From Azospirillum brasilense (GTDB lineage: Bacteria > Pseudomonadota > Alphaproteobacteria > Azospirillales > Azospirillaceae): a DNA stretch of 64,000 bases. This document shows positions 27,274 to 35,043 of this stretch, piece by piece. Under the pieces are notes generated by a model, which saw only the letters and a program-made list of their open reading frames with translations, searched no databases and was not told the DNA's origin. The DNA lies in the NCBI RefSeq assembly GCF_003349955.1, contig NZ_QLKQ01000006.1, positions 83,565-147,564 of the forward strand, in the 5' to 3' direction. Both the position numbers and the translations under genes were made by a program. Each line of letters begins with the position of its first letter. Within the stretch, counting starts at the first letter, position 1.

Positions 27274-29223
27274 ATGGCAAGCGTTCGCGTCGCGGCATGG
27301 CCAATCGTAATGATGGGCCTTTCCGCGTTCCTCACCTCCAAGGCGGGTGCCCAGCAGGCCAACATCACCGAAAGCGTGACGATCCAGCAGCAGGAGGTGA
27401 TGAAGGGTAGCGTGCCTCTGCGGCGGATCCTGGAATCCGGCGCGCATTTCTTCAGCTATCCCTACACCCCGCAGGACGGCTGGGGCGAGGGCGCGGACGG
27501 TCCGCGCGCGTGGCAGCGCAAGGCGCTCTACCCGAACTCCCCGTTCAGCCCCTACGCGACGGCGGATGGGAGCGTGCCGCCACCGATCCCCTTCCTGCGC
27601 CTGAACGGCATCGACAGCCAGAGCTGCTACGAGTGCCACACCTCGATCGGCGCCACCGTCCAGCCCGACCTCGCCGGCGCCAACCCGCCCGGACCGGCGA
27701 CCCGCACCCAGCCGGCGATCGGCGGCGCCGCCGGCATCGCCAACACCGCCTTCATCAACAGCCAGTTCCCCAACCCCCTGACCCAGCTGGTCCGCAACCC
27801 GCCGCACGTGTTCGGGACCGGCTACACCCAGGCGCTGGCCAACGAGATCACCGGGCAGCTGCTCGGGCAGCAAGCCCTTCTCGCCGACCACGCCCGCTAC
27901 ACGCCCGACAAGCCGGTGACCCTGCCGCTGGCGGCCAAGAACCTGTCCTTCGGCTGGCTGGGCGCCACCTACGACAGCAAGGCGCAGCGGATCGTCTATG
28001 ATTACAGCCGGCTGACCGGGGTCTCCCCGGATCTGGTCGTGCGCCCGTTCCAGTGGAAGGGCATCGCCTCGTCGGTCCGCCACTTCGCGGCCTCCGCGAC
28101 CCAGTTCCATTTCAGCATGGAAGGGGTCGAGATCGTCGGGGAGAACAACGACAACGACGCCGACGGGGTGATCAACGAGCTGAGCTACGGCAATGTCGGG
28201 GCGCTGACGAGCTTCGTCGCGATGACCCGGCCGCCGGTGGTCGAGACGCCGGCCGATCCGACCGCCAAGGCCAAGGTGGCCCGCGGCGCGGCGCTGTTCG
28301 CCGGCACGGCCACCGACGCCGGGCTTCCGGCCGGCAGCGCCATGTGCGCGTCCTGCCATGTTCCGGTGCAGACGCTCGACCGGCCGGTGGTGACGATCGA
28401 GTGGGGCACCGTGCTGGGGCATCCCGATCAGGCCGGCTCCGACGCCGGGATCTCGCTGCCCTCGCGGGTCCAGGGGCGCGCCGAGGAAACGCGCAGGCGG
28501 ACCGTCGTCTCCCCGACCCTGGTCAACGCTCTGCCCAGCACCGACCATCTTCCGGTGGTACGGGAGGCGCGGGCGCGGCTGGCCAAGGCGTCGGCGGATG
28601 CCGGCGCGGCCGTCCGCCAGGGCACGCCGGACGCGGCGGTCGCCGCCCTCTACGCCAAGGCGGTCGCCGATGCCGACACGGTTGCGGTCGGCGGTCTGGA
28701 GATCAACCTGAACACGCTGGCGAGCCGGGCCGCCCCGTCGATGCCGTGGCGCAATCCGGACGGCGGAAAGGCCGAGGATCAGGCCGGTCCGCTGCCGGCC
28801 TACGCCCGCGCCCGGCTGCCCTTCGACACGCCGGAAGGTCCCCTGGCGGTGCCGCTGCTGAGCGACCTGCGCCTGCACGACATGGGGCCCTGCCTCGCCG
28901 ACATCGCGCCACAGGGCACCGACGTGGCGGACATCGCCGTTCCGCCGCAGCAATTCCTGACCCGGCCCCTGTGGGGCGTCGCCGACAGCTGGCCTTACCT
29001 GCATGACGGACGCGCGCTGGATCTGGTTCAGGCGATCCGCTTCCATGGCGGTACCCGCCCGGACGGCATCGCAGCCGAGTTCCCCTACCAATGCGCCGGC
29101 AGCGAAGCGGACCCGGTGATCAACGCCTTCTACGCCTTGAGCCCCGACGACCAAAAGGCGCTGCTCGCTTATCTGGCGAGTTTGCGTCTGCCGCCCCTGC
29201 CGGGAGCGGTGGTGCCGTTCTGA
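27274..29223 (+). CDS. Periplasmic di-haem cytochrome c, DHOR/peroxidase-like
   Basis: A 649-aa exported protein. The start at 27274 has GGGAG nine bases upstream and gives a good signal peptide (MASVRVAAWPIVMMGLSAFLTSKAGA). Two c-type haem sites are visible: CYECH (Cys118-His122) and CASCH (Cys358-His362). The C-terminal region (FLTRPLWGVADSWPYLHDGRALDL, IRFHGG, DDQKALLAYLASLRLP) is the typical end of di-haem thiol-oxidoreductase/peroxidase-like proteins. It would move electrons or reduce peroxide in the periplasm. Divergent from the LodA-like operon, it is a possible electron acceptor or peroxide-handling partner; this is inferred from position. Confidence 0.82.
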   Translation: MASVRVAAWPIVMMGLSAFLTSKAGAQQANITESVTIQQQEVMKGSVPLRRILESGAHFFSYPYTPQDGWGEGADGPRAWQRKALYPNSPFSPYATADGSVPPPIPFLRLNGIDSQSCYECHTSIGATVQPDLAGANPPGPATRTQPAIGGAAGIANTAFINSQFPNPLTQLVRNPPHVFGTGYTQALANEITGQLLGQQALLADHARYTPDKPVTLPLAAKNLSFGWLGATYDSKAQRIVYDYSRLTGVSPDLVVRPFQWKGIASSVRHFAASATQFHFSMEGVEIVGENNDNDADGVINELSYGNVGALTSFVAMTRPPVVETPADPTAKAKVARGAALFAGTATDAGLPAGSAMCASCHVPVQTLDRPVVTIEWGTVLGHPDQAGSDAGISLPSRVQGRAEETRRRTVVSPTLVNALPSTDHLPVVREARARLAKASADAGAAVRQGTPDAAVAALYAKAVADADTVAVGGLEINLNTLASRAAPSMPWRNPDGGKAEDQAGPLPAYARARLPFDTPEGPLAVPLLSDLRLHDMGPCLADIAPQGTDVADIAVPPQQFLTRPLWGVADSWPYLHDGRALDLVQAIRFHGGTRPDGIAAEFPYQCAGSEADPVINAFYALSPDDQKALLAYLASLRLPPLPGAVVPF

Positions 29224-29500
29224 CCGGATAGCGCGCTTCGGCTCCGGCCTGCGGAATGGTGTCGACGCGTTCGAGGATGCGCCGGTCCTTGAAACGGTTG
29301 GCCCATTCCACGGCGGAGACCTCGACGGCCTCCAGGCTGCGCCATGGTCCGCGGCGCCCGATCGCCTCGGTCTTGTGGAGGCTGTCGATCGTCTCGGCCA
29401 AGGCGTGGTTGCCGCGCTGCCCCTTCGGGTTCGTGGGAATCGCCGACGCCGCCGACGAAGGGTTCGACGCCGGCGTCGGTAAGGGGGCGCTGGCGACCGG
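29222..29500 (-). pseudogene. Frameshifted IS3-family transposase remnant
   Basis: On the minus strand, LTDAGVEPFVGGVGDSHE (about 29495-29440) is followed in another frame by GNHALAETIDSLHKTEAI, then GRRGPWRSLEAVE and VEWANRFKDRRILERVDTIP (to 29222). This is the C-terminal third of an OrfB closely related to the intact one at 19848-18943. The catalytic Asp residues upstream are lost and the frame is broken. The remnant starts directly at the end of the cytochrome gene. Confidence 0.75.
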
Positions 29501-29681
29501 CCGCCCCGGGACTGCGCTCGGGAACCGTTCGAACGACCGGTCCTGACCACCGGTGCGGACGGGGAAGCCGGGATCGACCGGATTGAGTCCGCTGGCCGAC
29601 GAATGGGGGGAAGCGTGTCCGATGTGGTCGTTCGGGGCGGCTCCACAGGCCATGGCGATCACGCCGCGACCGGTTCGAACC

Positions 29682-29790
29682 CCAAAAGGAACGCGGCGGG
29701 CCGAAGCCCGCCGCACATCTTGTGCCGTCAGGGGCAAACCCCCGCGACGTGTTAACGGAAGGACCCCGATCCCCTAGCGGCTAAGCAAGG
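29682..29790 (-). ncRNA. tracrRNA of the type II-C CRISPR system
   Basis: Bases 29751-29785 are an anti-repeat. In the duplex with the crRNA repeat, 14 consecutive bases pair (GGACCCCGATCCCC on the plus strand), then one mismatch, then eight more pairs (AGCGGCTA). The outer end pairs through GTT/AAC with a small internal loop, as in natural crRNA:tracrRNA duplexes. Downstream on the minus strand comes a short GGGG-TTT-CCCC stem, then GGCACAAGATGTGC, then a 9-bp GC hairpin (29714-29693, loop TTCG) followed by GTTCCTTTT, a rho-independent end. The RNA is divergent from cas9. A promoter is expected around 29795-29850; TTGACG at about 29831-29836 (minus) is a weak -35 candidate. No other anti-repeat was found near the locus. 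Confidence 0.9.
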
Positions 29791-29946
29791 TGATTGTCGT
29801 TCCATACTCAGACTCCCATAGACCCAAACGCACGTCAAGACTGCATCGGCCTTTTCAAAAATAGACTTTAAAAACGGTTGCCATGGCAATTTCCTCCCTA
29901 AGGAGAATAATTTATCAGAATTATCGCTCTTTCGGGGAAGTCCGCC

Positions 29947-32900
29947 ATGTCCAAACGTCTCCGCTACCGCCTCTCCCTGGATCTCGGCACCAACAGCATC
30001 GGCTTCTGCCTGCTCGATCTGGACGGCGATGGGCGGCCTTGCGCGGTGCGGCGGATGGGCGTGCGGATCTTCCCCGACGGTCGCGATCCCAAATCCCAGG
30101 AGTCGCTGGCCGCCGACCGCCGGCTGGCGCGTTCGATGCGGCGGCGGCGCGACCGCTATCTGCGGCGGCGCTCGGTCCTGATGACCGCGCTGGTCGCCGG
30201 CGGCCTGATGCCGGCGGACGAGGATGCCCGCAAGGCCCTGGAACACACCGATCCCTACACGCTGCGGGCGCGCGCCGTGGCGGAGCCTCTGCCGGCGCCG
30301 GAACTCGGCCGCGCCCTGTTCCACCTGAACCAGCGACGCGGCTTCAAGAGCAACCGCAAGGCCGCCGGCGACGAATCGGAGGCCGGCAAGGTCAAGACCG
30401 GCGTCTCCGCCCTGAAGGCCCAGCTTCAGGAGAGCGGAGCGGAAACCTTGGGGGCGTGGCTCGCGGCGCGGCACGCGAAACGCCAGCCGGTGCGGGCGCG
30501 GCTGACCGGCAGCGGCGCCAAGGCCTTCTACGGCTTCTATCCCGACCGCGCCCTGGTCCATGAGGAGTTCCAGGCGATCCGCGCCGCGCAGGCTCCGCAC
30601 CATCCGGATCTGTCGCCGGCGCAGTGGGACCGGATCGAGGCGATCATCTTCCACCAGCGCCCCCTGCGCCCGGTTCGGCCCGGCAAATGCACCCTCTTCC
30701 CGGCGGAGGAGCGAGCACCCTGGGCGCTGCCCATCGCCCAGCAATTCCGCATTCTGACGGAACTCGCCAACCTGCGCTTCAACCGGCCGGGCGACATCCC
30801 CTGGGGCCTGACGCCCGACCAGACCACCCGCCTGTTCGAACGGCTGTGCCGCAAGGGCGACCTCACTTTCAAGGCGCTGGCCAAGGACCTGAAGCTGCCG
30901 CCCGGCGTGGCGATCAACCTGGAGGACGGCAAGCGCGACCGCCTGAAGGGCGACGCCGTCGCCGATGCGCTGTCGGCTGAGAAGGGCAAGAGGCGGCGCA
31001 TCGGCGCGGCGTGGCACGATCTGCCGCCGGACCGCCAGCGCGCCATCGTCGGCCGCCTGCTCGACAGCGAGGACGAGGGGGAACTGGCCGCCTGGCTGGT
31101 GTCCGAACTCGGCCTGAGCTGGGAGGTCGCCACGCTCACGGCGGAACGGCCGGGCCTGCCCGAGGGCTATTGCCGCCTCAGCGAGAAGGCGCTTGAGGAG
31201 GTCGTCCCGCTGATGCGCGACCGCCATCTGAATTACAGCGAGGCCGTCGAGGCGCTGGGCCTCCACCATTCCGACTTCCGGCCGGAAAGGCTGCTCGACG
31301 CCTTGCCCTATTACGGCGAGCCGCTGGAGCGCTTCATCGCCTTCGGCACCGGCGAGCCGGGCGATCCGCCGGAACTGCGGCTGGGGCGCTTCCCCAACCC
31401 GACCGTCCACATCGGCCTGAACGAGCTGCGCAAACTGGTCAACAAGATCATCGAGCGTTGGGGCAAGCCCGAGGAGATCGTCGTCGAACTGGCCCGCGAT
31501 CTGAAGCAGAGCCGCGACGAGCGCGACCGGACCCAGCGGGAGCAGGCGCAGAACCAACGCAAGAACGAGGAGCGGGCGGAAAAGATCCGGGAACTCGGCG
31601 TCGAGGTGAAGGCCGAGTCGCTCCTGCGCATGCGGCTGTGGGAGGAGTTGCCGAAGCATGGCATCGCCAACGTCTGCGTCTATACGGGCCAACCGATCAG
31701 CATGAAGCAGTTGTTCAGCGCTGACGTGGACATCGACCACATTCTTCCCTTCAGCAAGACGCTGAGCGACGGCGCCGACAACAAGATCGTCTGCCTGCGC
31801 GCCGCCAACCGGTTCAAACGCAACCGCTCGCCCTGGGAGGCGTTCGGCGCCGTTCCGGTGGACGGCTACGACTGGGAGGCCATCGCGGAGCGGGCGGCGC
31901 TGCTGCCCCGGAACAAGCGCTGGCGCTTCCTGCCCGACGCAATGGAGCGCTTCGACGGCGAGAGGGGCTTCCTGGCCCGCCAGCTTGTCGAAACCCGGCA
32001 TTTGTCGCGCATCGCCCGGCAGTATCTCGGCAGCATCCTGCCGCTGGAAAAGGTCCGGGTGGCGCCCGGCCGGCTGACGGCCATGCTGCGGGCGCGCTGG
32101 GGGCTGAACAAGATCCTGTCGGACTCGAACCTCAAGAACCGGGGCGACCATCGCCATCACGCCATCGACGCCGCGGTGCTGGGCGTCATCGACCAACGGC
32201 TCGTCCAATTGGTGGCCAAGGCGGCGGAGCGGGCGGAGGTCAACGAGCTGGAGCGCCTGTTCGACGGCCTCCCCGATCCGTTCGACGGGCTGGGCGGCGC
32301 GTCCTTCGGCGATCAGGTGCGCGACAAGGTGCGCGGCATCATCGTCTCGCACAAGGCGGAGCATGGCTGGCAGGCCCGGATGCACAACGACACCGCCTAT
32401 GGCCCGGTCGGCGTCCAGCCGGACGGCACCCATCTGGTGGTGACGCGCAAGCCGCTGGCCGGCCTGACCGCCAAGGACCTGCCGAACATCCGCGACCGCA
32501 AGCTGGCGGCGGCGCTGGAAGCCCACGCCGCGGAACAGGCGGCGCAGGGCCGCAGCTTCGCCGAGGCGATGAGCCGGTTCGAATGGACCAACGGGACGGT
32601 GCGCCGCGTGCGGATGCTCGACAAGCTGGGCAGTCCCGTCCCGGTCCGCGATCCCGCCGGAACGGTGTTCAAGCTCTACAAGGGCGACAGCAACGCCTGG
32701 TACGAGATCCTGCGCGACGGGCGCGGGCGCTGGACCGGCCGGATCGTCAGCACCCACGAGGCCTACCAGCTTCACCGGGCGTGGGTGGCGGAAACCGGTG
32801 CGGCGCGGGCCGAGGATGGCCGCCCCTTCCTGGACTGGGCGGCCCGGCGGGTGGCGGGCGACGCGGGCACGCCGCTGTTCCGGCTGTTCAAGGGCGACCT

Positions 32901-33135
32901 GCTGGCGCTGGGCGTTGCCCCCGATCGCCAGATCATGCGGGTGGTCAAGTTCTCGGAAGGGCGGATCGTGCTGGCGCCCCATCACGAAGCCGGAAACCTG
33001 AAGGAGCGCGACGCCGATCCGGGCGATCCCTTCAAGTACCGGACCTTCTCCCCGGATGCGCTGCGCAAGGGACAGGCACGCCCGGCCGGTGTCGATCTGC
33101 TCGGCTACGTCCACGACAAGGGCCCGATGGAGTGA
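29947..33135 (+). CDS. cas9: Cas9, type II-C CRISPR RNA-guided endonuclease
   Basis: A 1062-aa compact Cas9 that cuts DNA paired to the crRNA:tracrRNA guide. The RuvC-I motif has Asp12 in LSLDLGTNSIGF, followed by the arginine-rich bridge helix (SMRRRRDRYLRRR, about 58-80). RuvC-II has Glu514 in IVVELARD. The HNH domain has His598 in DIDHILPF, with the later NKIVCLRAANRFKRN. RuvC-III has His738 and Asp741 in HRHHAIDAAVLG. All catalytic residues are intact. The size and the lack of csn2 or cas4 define type II-C. GGGGAAG precedes the ATG, and cas1 starts four bases after the stop. Composition is as GC-rich as the chromosome, so the locus looks long-resident. Confidence 0.97.
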   Translation: MSKRLRYRLSLDLGTNSIGFCLLDLDGDGRPCAVRRMGVRIFPDGRDPKSQESLAADRRLARSMRRRRDRYLRRRSVLMTALVAGGLMPADEDARKALEHTDPYTLRARAVAEPLPAPELGRALFHLNQRRGFKSNRKAAGDESEAGKVKTGVSALKAQLQESGAETLGAWLAARHAKRQPVRARLTGSGAKAFYGFYPDRALVHEEFQAIRAAQAPHHPDLSPAQWDRIEAIIFHQRPLRPVRPGKCTLFPAEERAPWALPIAQQFRILTELANLRFNRPGDIPWGLTPDQTTRLFERLCRKGDLTFKALAKDLKLPPGVAINLEDGKRDRLKGDAVADALSAEKGKRRRIGAAWHDLPPDRQRAIVGRLLDSEDEGELAAWLVSELGLSWEVATLTAERPGLPEGYCRLSEKALEEVVPLMRDRHLNYSEAVEALGLHHSDFRPERLLDALPYYGEPLERFIAFGTGEPGDPPELRLGRFPNPTVHIGLNELRKLVNKIIERWGKPEEIVVELARDLKQSRDERDRTQREQAQNQRKNEERAEKIRELGVEVKAESLLRMRLWEELPKHGIANVCVYTGQPISMKQLFSADVDIDHILPFSKTLSDGADNKIVCLRAANRFKRNRSPWEAFGAVPVDGYDWEAIAERAALLPRNKRWRFLPDAMERFDGERGFLARQLVETRHLSRIARQYLGSILPLEKVRVAPGRLTAMLRARWGLNKILSDSNLKNRGDHRHHAIDAAVLGVIDQRLVQLVAKAAERAEVNELERLFDGLPDPFDGLGGASFGDQVRDKVRGIIVSHKAEHGWQARMHNDTAYGPVGVQPDGTHLVVTRKPLAGLTAKDLPNIRDRKLAAALEAHAAEQAAQGRSFAEAMSRFEWTNGTVRRVRMLDKLGSPVPVRDPAGTVFKLYKGDSNAWYEILRDGRGRWTGRIVSTHEAYQLHRAWVAETGAARAEDGRPFLDWAARRVAGDAGTPLFRLFKGDLLALGVAPDRQIMRVVKFSEGRIVLAPHHEAGNLKERDADPGDPFKYRTFSPDALRKGQARPAGVDLLGYVHDKGPME

Positions 33136-33138
33136 ACG

Positions 33139-34122
33139 ATGGCAAGCGCGGCGGGGATCGTCATCGAAGTGGCGGAGGACGGGCGGCACCTGTCGCTCGA
33201 CCGGGGATTCATGGTCGTCTCGACTCGCGGCGAAGAAATCGGCCGGGTGCCCCTGGATGACATCGCCGTTCTGATCGGCACCGCGCACGGGCTGACCTAT
33301 TCCAGCAACCTGCTGCTGGCCTTGCTGGAGCGGGACTGCGTGGTCGTCCTGTGCGGCCGCAACTTCAGCCCGGCGGCGATCCTGTGGCCGGTCGACGGGC
33401 ATCATGCCCAGGCCCAGCGGATGCGGGCGCAGGCGGAAATCACCGATGCCTTGAGGAACCGGCTCTGGCAGGCCATCGCACGGGCCAAGGTGCGCAATCA
33501 GGGCGCGGTGCTGGAGGCGCTGGGTCAGCCGGCCGGAGCCTTCGTCGAGCTGGCGCGGCGAATGCGGTCGGGCGATCCCGAGAACATCGAGGCGCAGGCG
33601 GCGCGCCGCTACTGGCCGTTGCTGTTCGGCCCGGATTTCCGGCGCGACAGCGACGAGCCGGGCATCAACGGGCTGCTGAACTACGGCTACGCCGTCCTGC
33701 GGGGCGGCACGGCGCGGGCGGTGGCGGCGGCCGGCCTCCACCCGACGCTCGGTCTGAAACATTCCAACCGCTCCAACCCCATGTGCCTTGTCGATGATCT
33801 GCTGGAGCCGTTTCGGCCGCTGGTCGACATCCTGGTCCATCGCCTCGTCGCCGAAGGGCGCCTGGAGGTGGATCGGGACACCAAGCGCGTGTTGGCCGGC
33901 ATCCTGGTGCAGGATCTGCGGACGGAAGCCGGCGTCACCCCCTTGGGGACCTGCCTGTTCCGGCTGGCGTCCTCGCTGGCGCAACTGCTGTTGGGCGAGC
34001 GGCCGGTGCTGGACCTGCCGCTGTCGCCGCTGCCGCTCGATCTTGTCTCCCCGCACACTCGCAAGGAGGGCGCGCATGGCACTCAGCGCGTATCGCCTGA
34101 TGTGGATGATGGTGATGTTTGA
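33139..34122 (+). CDS. cas1: Cas1 spacer-acquisition integrase
   Basis: A 327-aa type II Cas1, the catalytic subunit of the Cas1-Cas2 integrase. An N-terminal beta domain (HLSLDRGFMVVSTRGEEIGRVPLDDIAVLIG) is followed by a helical domain. Metal ligands are Glu151 in NIEAQAARRYW, His208 in GLKHSNRSNP and Glu223 in LVDDLLEPFRP. It starts just after cas9 and overlaps cas2 by 47 bases, so the last residues are encoded in two frames. All key residues are present. Confidence 0.95.
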   Translation: MASAAGIVIEVAEDGRHLSLDRGFMVVSTRGEEIGRVPLDDIAVLIGTAHGLTYSSNLLLALLERDCVVVLCGRNFSPAAILWPVDGHHAQAQRMRAQAEITDALRNRLWQAIARAKVRNQGAVLEALGQPAGAFVELARRMRSGDPENIEAQAARRYWPLLFGPDFRRDSDEPGINGLLNYGYAVLRGGTARAVAAAGLHPTLGLKHSNRSNPMCLVDDLLEPFRPLVDILVHRLVAEGRLEVDRDTKRVLAGILVQDLRTEAGVTPLGTCLFRLASSLAQLLLGERPVLDLPLSPLPLDLVSPHTRKEGAHGTQRVSPDVDDGDV

Positions 34123-34405
34123 TTTGCCCACGGTGACGAAAGCCGACCGGAAGGCGGCAGCCAAATTTCGAAACTTTCTGCTCGATGAAGGTTTCGAGAT
34201 GTCGCAGTTCAGCGTCTATCTGCGCTTTTGCGCCGGCGCCCCGCAGGTCGAGGCGCGAATCGGGCGCATCCGGACGAATGTCCCGAAAAGGGGAAAAGTG
34301 CAAATCCTGACCTTCACCGACCGGCAATATCAGACGATGGTGTGCCTGGAAGCGCGGACAAAGCATGAACCCGCTGCGCGTTATGAGCAGTTCAAGCTGT
34401 TTTAG
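34076..34405 (+). CDS. cas2: Cas2, structural subunit of the spacer integrase
   Basis: A 109-aa Cas2 with MVMFDLPTVTKADRKAAAKFRNFLL as its first strand and helix, then QFSVYLRF, and TFTDRQYQTMVC later. The start at 34076 is chosen because AAGGAGG lies just upstream (34063-34069). It opens inside the last 47 bases of cas1. With Cas1 it captures and inserts new spacers. It is the last cas gene before the array; no csn2 or cas4 follows. Confidence 0.95.
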   Translation: MALSAYRLMWMMVMFDLPTVTKADRKAAAKFRNFLLDEGFEMSQFSVYLRFCAGAPQVEARIGRIRTNVPKRGKVQILTFTDRQYQTMVCLEARTKHEPAARYEQFKLF

Positions 34406-34436
34406 CAGAAGGATTTGCGGAGTTGAGTCCACGAAA

Positions 34437-34478
34437 ATCCCCGAATAACGCATATATTTCAATGCGTTATTCGGGGAT
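34437..34478 (-). terminator. 17-bp perfect hairpin between cas2 and the CRISPR array
   Basis: Bases 34437-34453 and 34462-34478 form a perfect 17-bp inverted repeat (arm ATCCCCGAATAACGCAT) around an 8-base loop. On the minus strand the arm is followed by TTTTC, as in a rho-independent terminator. This would end an array transcript coming from the right before it runs into cas2. On the plus strand no T-run follows, though the hairpin could still slow cas transcription. It stops two bases before the first repeat. Confidence 0.75.
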
Positions 34479-34480
34479 AT

Positions 34481-34846
34481 ATTGTAGCCGCTGGGGGATC
34501 GGGGTCCAGCCGCAACACGGCACAGGGGCATGACGACGCCGCGGTGATTGTAGCCGCTGGGGGATCGGGGTCCAGCCGCAACGCCGCGGTGCGCTTCCTG
34601 TCTCTGGAACCTATTGTAGCCGCTGGGGGATCGGGGTCCAGCCGCAACCGTCTCCGCTCACAACCCCGTCCGTGGGACATTGTAGCCGCTGGGGGATCGG
34701 GGTCCAGCCGCAACTCGCCATCGACGGTGGTGAGCGCGAGCTTTATTGTAGCCGCTGGGGGATCGGGGTCCAGCCGCAACGTGCCGTGGGGGCGGCGGAG
34801 AGAGTCGCCAATTGTAGCCGCTGGGGATCCGGGTCAAACCCGCCCC
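34481..34846 (-). CRISPR. CRISPR array, six 36-bp repeats and five 30-bp spacers
   Basis: Repeats at 34481-34516, 34547-34582, 34613-34648, 34679-34714, 34745-34780 and 34811-34846. The first five are identical; the sixth is degenerate after about 15 bases. All five spacers are exactly 30 bp and differ from each other. Read on the minus strand the repeat begins GTTGCGGCTGGACC and ends CAGCGGCTACAAT, the form of type II-C repeats (GTT to TACAAT). TACAAT with a TGGACC box 16 bases upstream could serve as a promoter inside each repeat, as reported for Neisseria and Campylobacter II-C arrays. The 197 bases to the right contain no gene. Confidence 0.97.
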
Positions 34847-35043
34847 ACCGGATCCGGCGCCGGGCATCGGCCGGGCCACACGCTTGCGGTTGACCGTATG
34901 GCCAGGATCGCGAACGGCTTGAGCGACCCAGCCGGGGCAATTCCAACGCAGGCGTGTTGACCCATTTCAAGACCAATCGTGGGCTTTCACTGGGACGTGA
35001 AACCGGGTTAAGATGACTCCCTTAAGCATGGCGGGGAGGAGAC

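Noticed and set aside
29752..34164. A 1470-aa open frame antisense to the cas genes
   Set aside because: It is a shadow of cas9-cas1 created by high GC; its sequence is low-complexity Arg/Gly/Asp-rich with no domain, while the plus strand encodes intact Cas proteins.
34811..34846. The degenerate sixth repeat as the tracrRNA anti-repeat
   Set aside because: It loses complementarity to the GTTGCGGCTGG end of the repeat that the tracrRNA must pair with, and it has no nexus or terminator; the site at 29751-29785 satisfies all of these.
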